A stretch of 64,000 bases of DNA from Vandiemenella viatica. Lineage: Eukaryota > Arthropoda > Insecta > Orthoptera > Morabidae. Of the stretch, positions 54,201-64,000 are shown piece after piece. Position 1 is the first letter of the stretch; the number at the start of each line of letters is the position of its first letter. Position numbers and translations under genes: made by a program. The stretch is taken from positions 117,976,095 to 118,040,094 of the forward strand of contig CM061920.1 of NCBI GenBank assembly GCA_031002005.1, read 5' to 3'. The notes under the pieces were generated by a model. That model searched no databases and was not told the origin of the DNA. It saw nothing but the letters and a program-made list of their open reading frames with translations.

Positions 54201-54469
54201 AACAACCTAGCATTCAAGAACTAAGAATTTATTATTGTGCAAATTTCATGAATAGCAATCTGATTCACGAATAGTTAATCTGTTAAGATTTTAGTGAAAT
54301 TGTATTTCGCCATACGTCGGTTATACCATGCACCATTACACGTACGACTGACCGGGAAGTCATTGAAAGATTAAGGTTGTTGACAGTACGTTTAGGACCG
54401 TACCAATACACTGGAGAACGTTCATCAAATTCCTTTCCATCGCGGCAGAAGAATGGATGAGTTGTAATC
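51215..54469. other. 3.25 kb without recognised genes
   Basis: Nothing here can be assigned with confidence. 51694-51760 (GAGGGGAAATCGAAAAGTTG) looks like a mariner terminus but has no partner. 52600-52660 carries GGGTTCGGTATCCG, a weak B-box-like sequence before an A/T-rich tail. 53105-53530 is GC-rich and includes the 14-bp palindrome GTGAAACGTTTCAC (53424-53437). No frame shows a known protein. Confidence 0.4.
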
Positions 54470-54481
54470 AACTCCCCCTCT

Positions 54482-54690
54482 GCCGGCCTCGGTAGCGTGG
54501 GGCTAGAGTGCTAGCTCCGCGTGCCGAAGGTCGCCGGTTCGAGTCCGGCCGCGGGCATGGATGTTTCAGTGTTGTGTCTGTGAATGTCATGTCCGTCCTG
54601 TGGTGTGTCTAATTATCTGTAAAAGCTCACAAGGCTGGCTGTATGGCCTAAGATGCCAAAAGCCATTTAAAAAAAAATAACAAAAAAAAA
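54482..54690 (+). mobile_element. SINE family 1, complete, 12-bp target duplication
   Basis: Starts TGCCGGCCTCGGTAGCG (A-box side), with CTAGCTCCGCGTGCCGAAGG and the B box GGTTCGAGTCCGGCCGCGGG. Body: GCATGGATGTTTCAGTGTTG, CATGTCCGTCCTGTGG, AAGGCTGGCTGTATGGCC, then an A-rich tail with TAAC interruptions. AACTCCCCCTCT is duplicated perfectly at 54470-54481 and 54691-54702. Confidence 0.95.
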
Positions 54691-54879
54691 AACTCCCCCT
54701 CTAACCACTTCTCCTCCTCGGTCAGACTGAACCTGGTGGTCTGTTCCGAATGTTAAGATTGGAGAACAAATTGTCTCCATAGGCGAATGGCTACGGATCG
54801 AAATACACGACCACGCTTCAAGTTTCAAAGTTAGGTTGGTCTACAAACGAGTCCAAAATTTTTATTGAAGTTCTAGACA

Positions 54880-55072
54880 ATGACGGTTCCGTGGGTGGGG
54901 AGCGACGGGGACAAACCGGGGCAGCTACCATGGGCGGCATCTTCAGGGGGGCGGCAAATTCATGTTTGAAGGAGGCGACAATTTTAAATTATTGAGCTGG
55001 GTCGGAAAATTAGTAGATCTGCCGCTGTTTCTAGTACATCTTTTCTTCTTCTTCTTCTTCTTCTTCTTCTTT
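54880..55072. repeat. GC-rich element fragment plus (TTC)n
   Basis: 54890-54980 shares GGGGCGGCAAATTCATG and GGAGGCGAC blocks with the GC-rich element at 11122-11445. It is followed by a clean (TTC)n run at about 55039-55071. No ends or target duplication found. Confidence 0.5.
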
Positions 55073-55460
55073 ACAGCTACACAACTAACACAAAAAGAAT
55101 TTTTGTTTGTTTGTAAGTTCATGCCATGCATTAACTGAAGCAAGAAGACAGATAGCTGATAGCGTAATAAAAGTTCAGAACGTTCAAAAGAGCTATTTAC
55201 CCATAACAGAAGAAAAACTAACACTAGACCTCAAAGGATTTGTAAATCAAATTCCTGAACGTCCGAGGAAGCAGGGTTCTAAAAACGATGGAGTAGCGTT
55301 ATATCGTTATTTTGTTTAGGGGAAGTGCCAGTGGTAACGCAGCAGTTTTCAAGATCATACAAATACATCTGTTGTAAAACAGTTCCTAAACCAAAGAAAA
55401 AAATGCACTTGCACATCGAACCAACACCCGGTAAATGAACTGAATTTGTCGGCGTTATTA
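55073..55460. other. Unassigned stretch with 70-codon frame
   Basis: The frame 55107-55319 (plus) contains EARRQIADSVIKVQNVQKSY and LDLKGFVNQIPERPRKQGSK. The composition is protein-like but no family is recognised. There is no clear splice acceptor or transposon context, so I cannot decide whether it is a relic of a DNA-transposon protein or chance. Confidence 0.3.
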
Positions 55461-55614
55461 TAGGATAATTTTTAACAGTTGGCAGTAGTTTTTAAACGTC
55501 TTAAAAAAAAGAGGAGGTTCTCAATTCGTATGTCTGTTCGTTTTTGGATGTATATTCAGCAATATCTTTTTGCTAGTTGTGAACCGATTTTAATGTGTGT
55601 TTGTTTGTTGTTTT

Positions 55615-55665
<51 letters not shown>

Positions 55666-56280
55666 TAGGATATACCTTCATATAAATTCATACAAATTTA
55701 ATTGACAAACAACCCCCTCTAGCCCTTCACACCCCTTAATTTTTATACAAACCCACATTTTTTTTATCCGATTTCGATAGAACTTTGCACACGTATACTT
55801 TAGAATAAAGCTAAAAATAATGTCAACATTTCGTTTGCAGAAACCCGACCCTCTCCGTCTTTCCATGCCCTAAATTTTTGTCAAAGTACTTTATACAAAG
55901 TTACAGTCGACACCGTTTGACTGATTATCCCAAGTTTGAAAATATATATGTTTTCATGGAGAAGATTTCTGATTAAAAAAAAATCCACCTCTATTCCCCT
56001 TTACACCCTTTAATTTTTTATACAAACCCACATTTTAATTTGATTTCGATGAAACTTTGCACACATACACTTTAAAATGAAGTGAAAGATACTGTCAGCA
56101 ATTGGTTTGCAGAAACCAAGTACCCTCCCTCTTTCCACCCCCTTCCTGGTGTCTCAATATTTACATCAGATTTTAACTTGGACCCCAAGCTTTTGCATTG
56201 TGAAAACCCATAAAAAATCTATGTTTTCTGCGTGATACCGGAACAAACAGATATATTCCAGATACATATTTATATATGTG
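55461..56280. repeat. Satellite-like units plus 44-base A run
   Basis: Begins with transposon-like text (TTCGTATGTCTGTTCGTTT, GCAATATCTTTTTGCTAG) and an A run at 55620-55663. Two diverged units follow at about 55725-55870 and 55990-56150, each with CACCCCTTAATTTTTATACA, ACCCACATTTT, GATTTCGAT, ACTTTGCACAC, TTTGCAGAAACC and CCTCTTTCC. The order and spacing match the reverse complement of the 147-bp satellite at 1-1050. Confidence 0.7.
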
Positions 56281-56789
56281 CTATGTATTAATGTCCAAAT
56301 GGCACTACATGTTTCGATTATCGAGCAACAACCTCAACGATGTTGTGATTAGACTGAAACGCAGCCTGGGCCAAAATGTTAACTGACGTTCCTTGTCATA
56401 GCATACAATTCACCCGGTTCTGCAACTTAGTATACACAGTACGCATCGGAAATATAATAATAGTGTACAGGTAAATCAATCCCATTCTGACCGGATTGAA
56501 ATATCGAAAAATCAGTCCTTGATTCGGGCATATATTTAGCCGATTTGGAATTAGGTCTTAATTTGACGTATGTTGTTAATATCATATGGCAGCACCATTA
56601 ACAAAATACCTGGCAAAGCCACGTGTCACCGCTCATATAATAACTCAAGCTGAGCCATCGTTAATTCACCAAACTCGCAAGCTATTCAGGGGGGCCAATG
56701 AACTCAATATCATAGCTCGTTGCATGTTTATTGGTAAGCTAACTTAGTCCATAATCCGAAGGGTGGTTGGATCCGCCAGAAGGAGGCAT
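56281..56789. other. Non-coding, one dispersed motif
   Basis: ATTAGACTGAAACGCAGCCTGGGCCA at 56348-56373 is a diverged copy of the motif shared with the Helitrons. No gene seen. Confidence 0.4.
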
Positions 56790-56985
56790 ACCAAGCCATT
56801 GTATCAGAGGTAGAACGGCCAGTTCCTTTGGTCTGGGATCACGGAATACCTAACATAGCTCATGTGATCAAACACAACTCTTAAATATTCGTGCCGCTAG
56901 TGGGATTTGAACCCATGGCTGGAGCTAGAATTTTTTCAAAGCAAGTGCCTTAGCCACTGAGTTACCAGAAAGTTCGCGAAATGAG
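56790..56985 (-). mobile_element. Third tRNA-like SINE or tRNA relic
   Basis: On the minus strand, CTGGTAACTCAGTGGCTAAGGC is A-box-like and CCATGGGTTCAAATCCCACTAG is a canonical B box, about 50 bp apart, as in a tRNA gene. The anticodon-arm region between them cannot fold cleanly and the sequence continues into CGGCACGAATATTTAAGAG and beyond, so a SINE is more likely than a tRNA gene. No second copy in the window. Confidence 0.55.
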
Positions 56986-56999
56986 AACTGCTGTCCAAT

Positions 57000-57768
57000 A
57001 TTTAAAATACAAAACAAAATATAATACCACTAAAAATTTAATAATAAAATAGTTGCTTCAAGAAATAAAAACCACAATAAGAAAAAACACTAAAAATGTT
57101 CAAACAATTTTACACCCTGCTTAGAAGAAAATAAATCAAAATGGACTATATTTTACATTACTATTATTGGAAATTTTACATTAATCAGTTATTTTTGGAG
57201 TTGGTGCCTGCCAAAGCAAGAAAAACAAAAAATTTGTAACAATAAGGAATGACAATAATGCATAAAAAATGTTACTACTTTCCTATGATTAATGCTAAAA
57301 ACATGTTTCAACAAAACTTAAACATACAGATGATACACCGATATTATACTAACAGTAAAGCCTTTACCGCGTGATACAGCCTGCCAACTGACAATGTAGC
57401 ACCAGAGATATGCCTTCACCACCAATGAGTCCGAGCCACAGATTAAAATACTGCCTAATTTCTTCCCCTAAACCGTCTCCCGCAAAAACAATATCTGCCT
57501 CACTAAATGCTGTAAAGTATTCGGAATTTTTCTTCGTACTCCCCGTATCGCCTCTAACAGCAAATAAAGTGGAGTAACTCGTTCCTCGCAATGTGACAGC
57601 TGGCACCGACTCCAAAAATAACTGGTTAATGTAAAAATTCAATAATAGTAAAGTAAAATATTGTCCATTTAGATTTATTTTCTTCTAAGCAAGGTATAAA
57701 GTTATTTTAAATATTTTTAATTTGGTTTTAAGGAGGTTTTTTTTAAAAAAAATATATATTTTATTAAT
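57000..57768. repeat. Large inverted repeat with ~385-bp loop
   Basis: 57105-57215 and the reverse complement of 57600-57705 match over about 110 bp: CTTAGAAGAAAATAAATC, TTTACTATTATTGGA-type and AGTTATTTTTGGAGTTGGTGCC sequences pair. Weaker similarity extends the arms to about 57000 and 57768. The loop carries a minus-strand frame (57642-57364, 92 codons) with QLFLESVPAVTLRG and GEEIRQYFNLWLGLIGG that I do not recognise. Helitron 2 begins 3 bp after the right arm. Confidence 0.75.
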
Positions 57769-57770
57769 TA

Positions 57771-58321
57771 CTAGCATTTACCCACTGCTTCGCACGCATG
57801 GGGTATAAAAATACTTTTTTGTTTGAGTACCAAATATTAATTTGAATAAGCAAAAAAAATATAAATTTCGTTTAAATATTTTCCTTTAGTTATTACCCCT
57901 TAGCTATTTCCCTTTGTTATACTTAAATTTTAATACAGTATAATATATTAAAAATAAGAAATTAAAAATTGATGAAACATTATCGCTAACGTTCGTGAAT
58001 TATTCGACCTTTTGGTCAGAAATTTGGAAAACACTTTCCTCGAGATTAAAAGTGAATATTAAGACTAAAAGAAATGTGCCTTAGACATTTAGAAAAATGA
58101 AAGTTACCGTCTGCGGTAGTGTTGACAGTATCGAACGGTCATTTCTAAAAATGTCTCTGCCGCCAATCTGAAATCGCTGCAAAGTTTCATAATACGACAT
58201 GTGTACATTCCTATGCCATGGGTAGTAACATGCATCTCATGTTTAATTACTTCTATGCATCTACCCAAATCTCTTCATTGTATCTCAAAATTGAAGTGGT
58301 TAGGTTGAAATGAGGCCTGGA

Positions 58322-58401
<80 letters not shown>

Positions 58402-59882
58402 GTCGGTAAAGCCATACGTAAATATAGGTTGGACATGCACAACGTTTGTTTTGTTTCCGGGAATACAGGTCATCAGTGACATGGCACTCATTAAAGCAGC
58501 TTATGGGAGGGAGGAACGGGACATTCTCCACCTGCCCGAAACTGGTACTGACCTGTTGAAATTTGTTTTAACTGCTTCTCTATAATGTCTTCTCAACTTC
58601 TTGCACTCTCCTTTTTCGGAAAAGTCACCACGAATTAAAGTAAAAATGGCGAAATGTGAGAGTGGCACGTATCTATTAGATGTCACCGGCGCTTCAAAAG
58701 CAATGAAAATCTGTTGAAATGTTAGTTAAATCCTTTGTTGTAACATTTTCTTGCCGTGGCTCTCACTAAAGCAGCTTATTAACTACTATTAATAACTGAG
58801 TTCATCAGGCCTCATGTTGTTGCAAAAACATTCTGGTCCAGGCTGCATTTCGATCTAACCACAATCTCCTACTGATATTGCTGCTTCAAAATCAAACGAT
58901 ACTGATAGACCTAAAAACATTAAATGAATCGCTAACTACATTTTTGGTAATAAGTTTCAGGATTCGAAGTACGCGTAGTGTAAATTATAACAATTAATTT
59001 CATAATACAACTTAAGTTTGCACTGCAAGACTAATAAAACACGCGCAAAAATACATTGACAGTATCGCAATGTAACGTTTATTCTTTTTTTCTTCTAACG
59101 GTTGTGGTTAGGTCGAAATGCGGCCTGGAACAGATTAAAATCGACGCCAGACAGAAGGAGCTACACATGTAACTGATTTTTGTCTTCCGATATCTCGAAA
59201 ACTACCGGTAAGCAATGTAACACAAAATTTTACTCTTTACTTTCGAATTGTCGCTATTCACCATCAAATTTCGGCGACCCTGAATCTTTAAAACCTTTTA
59301 CTATCTATATTAAGCACAAAATTACTTATCATAAATATTACACTTCTGTTACATTGAAGAGTTAAAATACTATGTAGTGGTTTTAGTAGTAAATTCGGTA
59401 TAATTACATTTATCAGATATTATAATCAAAGACAGATATATACAATCCAGAGATATTCGTCTTTGATTAAAAGCATGATTTTTACAGTAAATTAAACACC
59501 GTTATTAGTAATGCTTAATGTCAGATTCAGGTATTCCGTTTTCAGCATTCAAGAAAACTGAAAAAAAAATATTCGAAGTCAAAATATTAAACAAAATTCT
59601 AAATTAAGTTCTGTGCAATATTTTTGTCAGTTTTGTGCAAGAAGTGAAAATCTCAATTATAGTGTGATCCGTATCTCATAATTTTATGTCTAGGATTGTA
59701 TTTAATTATTCCCTCCGTACCACGGTTCATATAAGTCATTTGCTATTTCCGCAGATTTCAATTGTGACTATTAGCTCTAAAGATTTGAAAACATCTACCA
59801 AATTGCTGCGGTAGTTTTTGCGCGGCTCCTGTTCAAATAATGAGACACACGAAGCCTGCTTACAGATTTATAATAGTATAGA
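57771..59882 (-). mobile_element. Helitron copy 2, 2.1 kb
   Basis: On the minus strand it starts TCTATACTATTATAAATCTG (59882 leftward, preceded by A) and ends GCGTGCGAAGCAGTGGGTAAATGCTAG (57771, followed by T). Termini are nearly the same as those of the 22374-25092 element, as is the next ~140 bp (GCTGCGGTAGTTTTTGCG on the plus strand). No Rep or helicase codons were found. The interior holds a 78-base A run and three copies of the CAGCCTGGACCAGA motif in both orientations. Confidence 0.85.
58323..58400. repeat. 78-base poly(A) run inside Helitron 2
   Basis: Starts immediately after GGTTGAAATGAGGCCTGGAC, replacing the expected CAGA of the dispersed motif. Plus and minus open frames across it (poly-Lys and poly-Phe) are artefacts. 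Confidence 0.95.
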
Positions 59883-61338
59883 TATCATAATCGTTGAAAA
59901 AATCACGTGTAGGTACAATGAATAATTAGGAATTAAAAGACCTTTTTAAAATGAAAAAACGAGATATTAAAAAAAAGGTTACTGGCTGTTCTATAAAATA
60001 CTCTGCTATCGTATAGTCCGACAGTTCAACGAAGAATTACTTCTGGACGGTACGTGGTGGGTGACGGAGAGAGGTGAGGTGGCGCCTTCCTCAACTCTGA
60101 CGGAAGAAAATGTCAGCAGATCGATCAGCGTTGTGTTATATAGCATACACACAGACTCACAAATGATGTCAGGATCAAAATCTTAGAACGGACATAGAAT
60201 AGAGACGAAGTATGCAGGGTGAAAACCAGAATTAAATAGATCTCAATATTAAATGAGATTTAATCGTATCACTCGACTAAAACCTTCATTTTTATGTGTG
60301 TACAATTTTCTGTTAAATTTTGTTTATTTCCGATCAGATAGGTGGACATTTACTGTTTCGAATTGTTACATTTTTCTATTTCAGTGAGTGTTAAGAACAT
60401 GACGTGCATTTTTACCAAATTAAGTTTCCTTCTTATATTTTAGTAAAATTATTTAATTAGCTATTCCTGTACGCGGTTATTGAAATTTCACCTCTTCTAC
60501 AATCAACTTTCAATTGATGTTTTTAAACTGCAATTAAACCATGATGTTCTGAGACATCAGAATATTAATAATCTTTTATAAGGATTAATCAGGCTACTCT
60601 GTAGCTATGCCCTGTAGTGTGTGCCCCCTTCACTTGCCAATCGCGAAGTATCCGAGCTTTGGCATTATATGGAAAGCGTTTCGGTCAACGGGTCGGCATG
60701 TGTAATAAGTTGTGTAAACTAGTGATGGAGCCTCGGCATCCACTATAAAATCCGGAAACTGACTTATTTTATTTTTGTAGCGACAGTAGAAATGTTCAGA
60801 AACCATCAATGATTATTTGTAAATATATTCTGTAGTGATCTTATCAGTCGCTACTTTCTTTTTAAACCTGTTTTGTGAATAAACTTTTCCGCTTAAAAAC
60901 TCTGCATCTTCAGATAATACGCTTAACCTGTTTTTAATTAGTTGACAGCTATCTACTAGGTTTTAAGAGGCAATGAATGCACTTCGTTCTGTATTTAAAA
61001 ACGTACTATGACCTATGTTGTGGTTACTTATTACGGAGAAAATGGCTTGTCACTTCAAAAATCCTAGTACACATGTGCTATTGTTCTGGCGGCCGTGAAT
61101 ATTTTCAAGAATCTTTCCATGTGCTAGTCATTTTCTTTGAACAGAATTTTTTTTTCAGCGAAGTACGAGGAAGAATCTATCAATAAACGTGATTGAAATG
61201 AGTGATCTTGAAAACCAGCAATTTCATTTGGCTTTTAGCGTATAACATGTTGCCTAATAACATTAAAATGCATTAAAAAGATATGCTTGAGACGATGAAG
61301 TATGTGCACACTAGAGGGCTGAGCAGTGTTATACGCAC
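59883..61338. other. 1.45 kb, no gene recognised
   Basis: AT-rich, unassigned. It lies directly 3' (in minus-strand sense) of the candidate exon, so it would be intron if that exon is real. Confidence 0.35.
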
Positions 61339-61458
61339 CGCGGAGGACTTCTTGTGGCGGCGGCTGAGTCTCTCTGAGCCGTGGCCCGCCATGTGAAGGA
61401 GCGCCGCCTCCACCGCCAGCTGGTCCCACGTCGACATCCGCCGGTCGCCCATCTCGAC
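61339..61458 (-). CDS. Candidate host exon, 40 codons, unknown protein
   Basis: On the minus strand a GC-rich island is bounded by a splice acceptor (GTGGCTGCGCAG before 61458) and a donor (GTGCGTAT after 61339). Between them are exactly 120 bases, open in one sensible frame: VEMGDRRMSTWDQLAVEAAL continuing LHMAGHGSERLSRRHKKSSA. The peptide looks like an amphipathic helix followed by a basic segment, unlike any transposon product in the window. Both splice phases would be 0. Another frame is open but is Gly/Pro low-complexity. I do not recognise the family. The weak pyrimidine tract and the absence of neighbouring exons keep confidence moderate. Confidence 0.55.
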
Positions 61459-61576
61459 CTGCGCAGCCACACAAACGTCAGTCAGCTACAGTGGACAAGA
61501 GTGGCACAATACTGTGCTCAACCAGTCACTATTCTGAGCACTTCTCATTAAATTTCTACAATTTTATAATTTATAC

Positions 61577-62552
61577 CAGTGGTTACCAATTAGTGGTACG
61601 GGAAGTTGCTTCAAGGGATACGCGCGGTAATCTCTTGTTCATGGTAATCTCAGAGATGATTGAAAAAGAAAACTCTAACACAAACGTTACAATTACCAAA
61701 ATATATTTTAAGACAGTTAACATTTTTGGGTGTGGGTTTGAATTATATTACTGTAATGATGTGGTTGTGACGGGACGTCATTTATTATGATATTGTAGTA
61801 TCGAATTCATGTAAGTTTTCTAAGTTTCACTGCAGCCAGACGTCGAGTAAGCACGTCCTGTTGTTCGACTTTCTGCCGATCGACAGTTCGGATTACAAGC
61901 TACACGTGCAGTGCTGAGCATGCAAGCCAATACTTTCCAGCAAGTTAGAAGACATTGATCACTCTCACTTCTTGACTGACGATCTACAAGATAACATCTA
62001 GGCCTCGGAGATAGATATTCGCTGCACCAACCTTACCATACTCTGTTAGTTGTGAACGGTGGGGCTAAGTTTCATCCCTAGGGTCAGTATTACGAGTTAC
62101 GGAATACCTCAAATCTTATACAACATCAACTGTAGGTGATTACGGTTAGTGCAGATTAAATAGGGTTTCCAGAAACATTGTTTCATTTCAAGTAGCTCGT
62201 AGCTGCCCGCTCCCTCTCCTAGTCACAAGTTACCCTCGATGTTCATGTTAATTTACTAGCGCAAGAGAAGAAGAGGATAGATTCGAGAGAGAAGAATTCA
62301 AGAGCAGAAGATACGAAGAAATTCGGCGCAAGTCATAGGGCATCGTAGGTTAACCATTTAGAACCCACGTGTCAGTCATCCTGGCACACCCAATTAATAG
62401 TCATAGCACGATCCTATGCATATAGGACAGCAACATAGTTTTGCGAAACACTCGACTGGGATGAACACAACGCCACAGGCAGCCAGGAGGGGTATACGAA
62501 TTTCAGCCCTCTCTTGAGGTGGTACTCGAGTAAATCTATTTGGGAACTACTG
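61577..62552. mobile_element. Possible non-autonomous hAT element, 976 bp
   Basis: Left CAGTGGTTACCAA and right, inverted, CAGTAGTTCCCAA match at 11 of 13 positions. Sub-terminal GGTACG (61591) and GTACTCGAGTAAA (62523) are typical of hAT families with CAGTGGTTCCCAA ends. Flanks ATTTATAC and GTTTCGAC agree at only five of eight positions, so the target duplication is weak. No transposase seen. Confidence 0.5.
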
Positions 62553-63429
62553 GTTTCGACCAGCTATTCTAGACAGTGATGGACTACATACGGTTTAATT
62601 TACAATAGGAACAAGTTACAAAACTAGGACACTTAAAACAGTTAACTAGTGCACAAAGCTCGAAAAAATCTGCAGCATTGAACTACATCAAAACTCCCAC
62701 ACAATACTCCACCTGTACTCTGCACTAGCCAGCAATTTCCATCCATTTAATTTCTAATATGGATTGTACTGATTCGGTTCTTTCCATACTTAGAGGAAAG
62801 GAAAGTATGGCCCCCATTTTGTTTTTATCTGTCTCGCCTTTGATTTGAGGCAAGTTTATTATTAATGGAATACATTCAAAAAATCCTGCAAGACTAAAGC
62901 TAATAAACTTCTTTTCATAGTCTTAAAATTCAATGTTTAGTAAAAACTTGCAAAAACAGACAGAAAAAGGTAGCCAAAGTGTGACCCCTGTCAAAAATGT
63001 CTAGAAAAATCCATCAAAATTAAAAAGAGTATGAAAGTCTATTATTTTAATAATTGGATGTGTGATATAAACAATTTAGCTTATTTGACATTGATAGTAT
63101 TAGTAGTAGATCTAAGAAAACAAAAGTTTCTACGCTATATGGGGGTCTGACTCAGGGAACGTCGACGGGTCCTACATTGGCAGTTCAAAAAGAAAGTGGG
63201 ACAGATATCAGAGAGAGAAAAAAGGAAACATTGATAGAGAATAGTATTTGCCAAAGAAACTGCGCTAAACAGACTGTCACTTTCTCCCTTTCGAACATTA
63301 TAAAAACATACTTTAATGCACTTCTTCGAAAACTTTGACTCTTACTGAATACACTAAATGCGTAACTGGCGGAATGTTTGTCTCTGCCTAGTCCTGGAAA
63401 CTTCGAAAAACACGATTTATTTCGATATC
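62553..63429. other. Unassigned AT-rich stretch
   Basis: No gene recognised. Confidence 0.35.
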
Positions 63430-63431
63430 TA

Positions 63432-64000
63432 CACTCCTGGAAATTGAAATAAGAACACCGTGAATTCATTGTCCCAGGAATGGGAAACTTTATATACACA
63501 TTCCTGGGGTCAGATACAACACATGATCACACAGACAGAACCATAGGCACACAGACACAGGCAACAGAGCATGCACAATGTCGGCACTAGTACCGTGTAT
63601 ATCCTCCTTTCGCAGCAATGCAGGCTGCAATTCTCCCATGGAGACGATCGTAGAGGTGCTGGATGTAGTCCTGTGGAACGGCATGCCAAGCCATTTCCAC
63701 CTGGCGCCTCAGCTGGACCAGCGTTCGTGCTGGACGTGCAGACCGCGTGAGACGACGTTTCATCCAGTCCCAAACATGCTCAATGGGGGACAGATCCGGA
63801 GATCTCGCTGGCCAGGGTAGTTGACTTACACCTTCTAGAGCACGTTGGGTGGCACGGGATACATGTGGACGTGCATTGTCCTGTTGGAACAGCATGTTCC
63901 CTTGCCGGTCTAGGAATGGTAGAACGATGGGTTCGATGACGGTTTAAATGTACTGTGCACTGTTCAGTGTCCCCTCGACGATCACCAGAGGTGTACGGCC
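63432..64000 (-). mobile_element. Tc1-type transposon, cut by window edge
   Basis: Begins CACTCCTGGAAATTGAAATA immediately after a TA (63430-63431), the expected target and inverted-repeat start of a Tc1 element. The 3' untranslated part (63432-63590) and the C-terminal half of the transposase follow on the minus strand. The other end is outside the window. From memory, this is a very common orthopteran Tc1 family. Confidence 0.93.
63587..64000 (-). pseudogene. Tc1 transposase, C-terminal DDE part
   Basis: Reads TPLVIVEGTLNSAQYI, a TAA stop, TVIEPIVLPFLDRQGN, then MLFQQDNARPHVSRATQRAL, LPWPARSPDLSPIEHVWDW, MKRRLTRSARPARTLVQL and LYDRLHGRIAACIAAKGGY before the natural stop near 63587. The Asp of QQDNARPH and the Glu of SPIEHVWDW are the second and third catalytic residues of a DDE transposase. 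The in-frame TAA at about 63940 inactivates this copy. The N-terminal half is not in the window. Confidence 0.93.

Noticed and set aside
56900..56980. tRNA gene on the minus strand
   Set aside because: A-box-like and B-box sequences are present but the middle does not fold as an anticodon arm and sequence continues as a SINE; kept as tRNA-like SINE.
58253..58585. Poly-Lys and poly-Phe frames around 58.3 kb
   Set aside because: They are translations of a 78-base A run.
61235..61474. 79-codon Gly/Pro-rich minus frame over the candidate exon
   Set aside because: Low-complexity translation of the GC-rich exon in the wrong frame; the alternative frame gives a more natural peptide between splice sites.

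Overview
This window is AT-rich, gene-poor nuclear DNA from an insect, most likely a polyneopteran with a large genome such as a grasshopper or other orthopteran. That placement is inferred from the mobile elements: tRNA-headed SINEs, RTE-type and CR1/jockey-type LINEs, a Tc1 element, Helitrons and hAT, mariner and Harbinger-like DNA transposons. From memory, the Tc1, RTE and SINE sequences resemble families abundant in Schistocerca-type genomes; no search was run. Almost everything that can be read as protein belongs to a decayed transposon. One short GC-rich piece (61339-61458, minus strand) looks like a host exon. No rRNA or tRNA gene, bacterial operon or CRISPR array is visible. A 1000-base N gap lies at 4122-5121.

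Layout. 1-1050 is a satellite of about 147 bp per unit. 2.9-3.7 kb holds short GC-rich repeats and two SINE pieces. 5.3-12.05 kb is one internally deleted RTE element split by later arrivals: a 693-bp insertion, a TA-flanked DDE transposon, an A-tract, and a jockey/CR1-like LINE that itself carries a SINE and a GC-rich element. 13.6 kb has a mariner end, and 14.97-16.93 kb a second RTE copy (minus). 17.8-20.4 kb is a decayed jockey Gag (zinc-knuckle) gene holding two SINEs, followed by a mariner transposase relic. 22.37-25.09 kb is a Helitron. 25.4-29.4 kb has a SINE, a hAT MITE, an RTE 5' piece and LINE relics, one carrying a Harbinger-like MITE. 29.4-34.2 kb is a hAT-like transposase pseudogene split by a nearly intact LINE (30429-33534). 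34.4-37.1 kb holds more LINE relics. 37905-40948 is a hAT transposon with a perfect 8-bp target duplication, split by a short copy of the same LINE. 44.4-51.2 kb has a SINE inside a SINE, four MITEs and a LINE 3' fragment. 54.5-57.8 kb has a SINE, satellite-like units, a tRNA-like SINE and a large inverted repeat. 57771-59882 is a second Helitron. The window ends with the candidate exon, a hAT-like element and the end of a Tc1 transposon.

The sequence records insertion order more than gene cooperation. At several sites, removing an insertion and one target-duplication copy restores the reading frame of the interrupted element (27559-27874, 30429-33534, 39503-40115), which fixes those boundaries well. 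No clearly new functional system was found. The most useful leads are the nested stack, the near-intact LINE with its two TTGAT insertion sites, the satellite related to units 55 kb away, the motif shared by the Helitrons and other regions, and the candidate exon.
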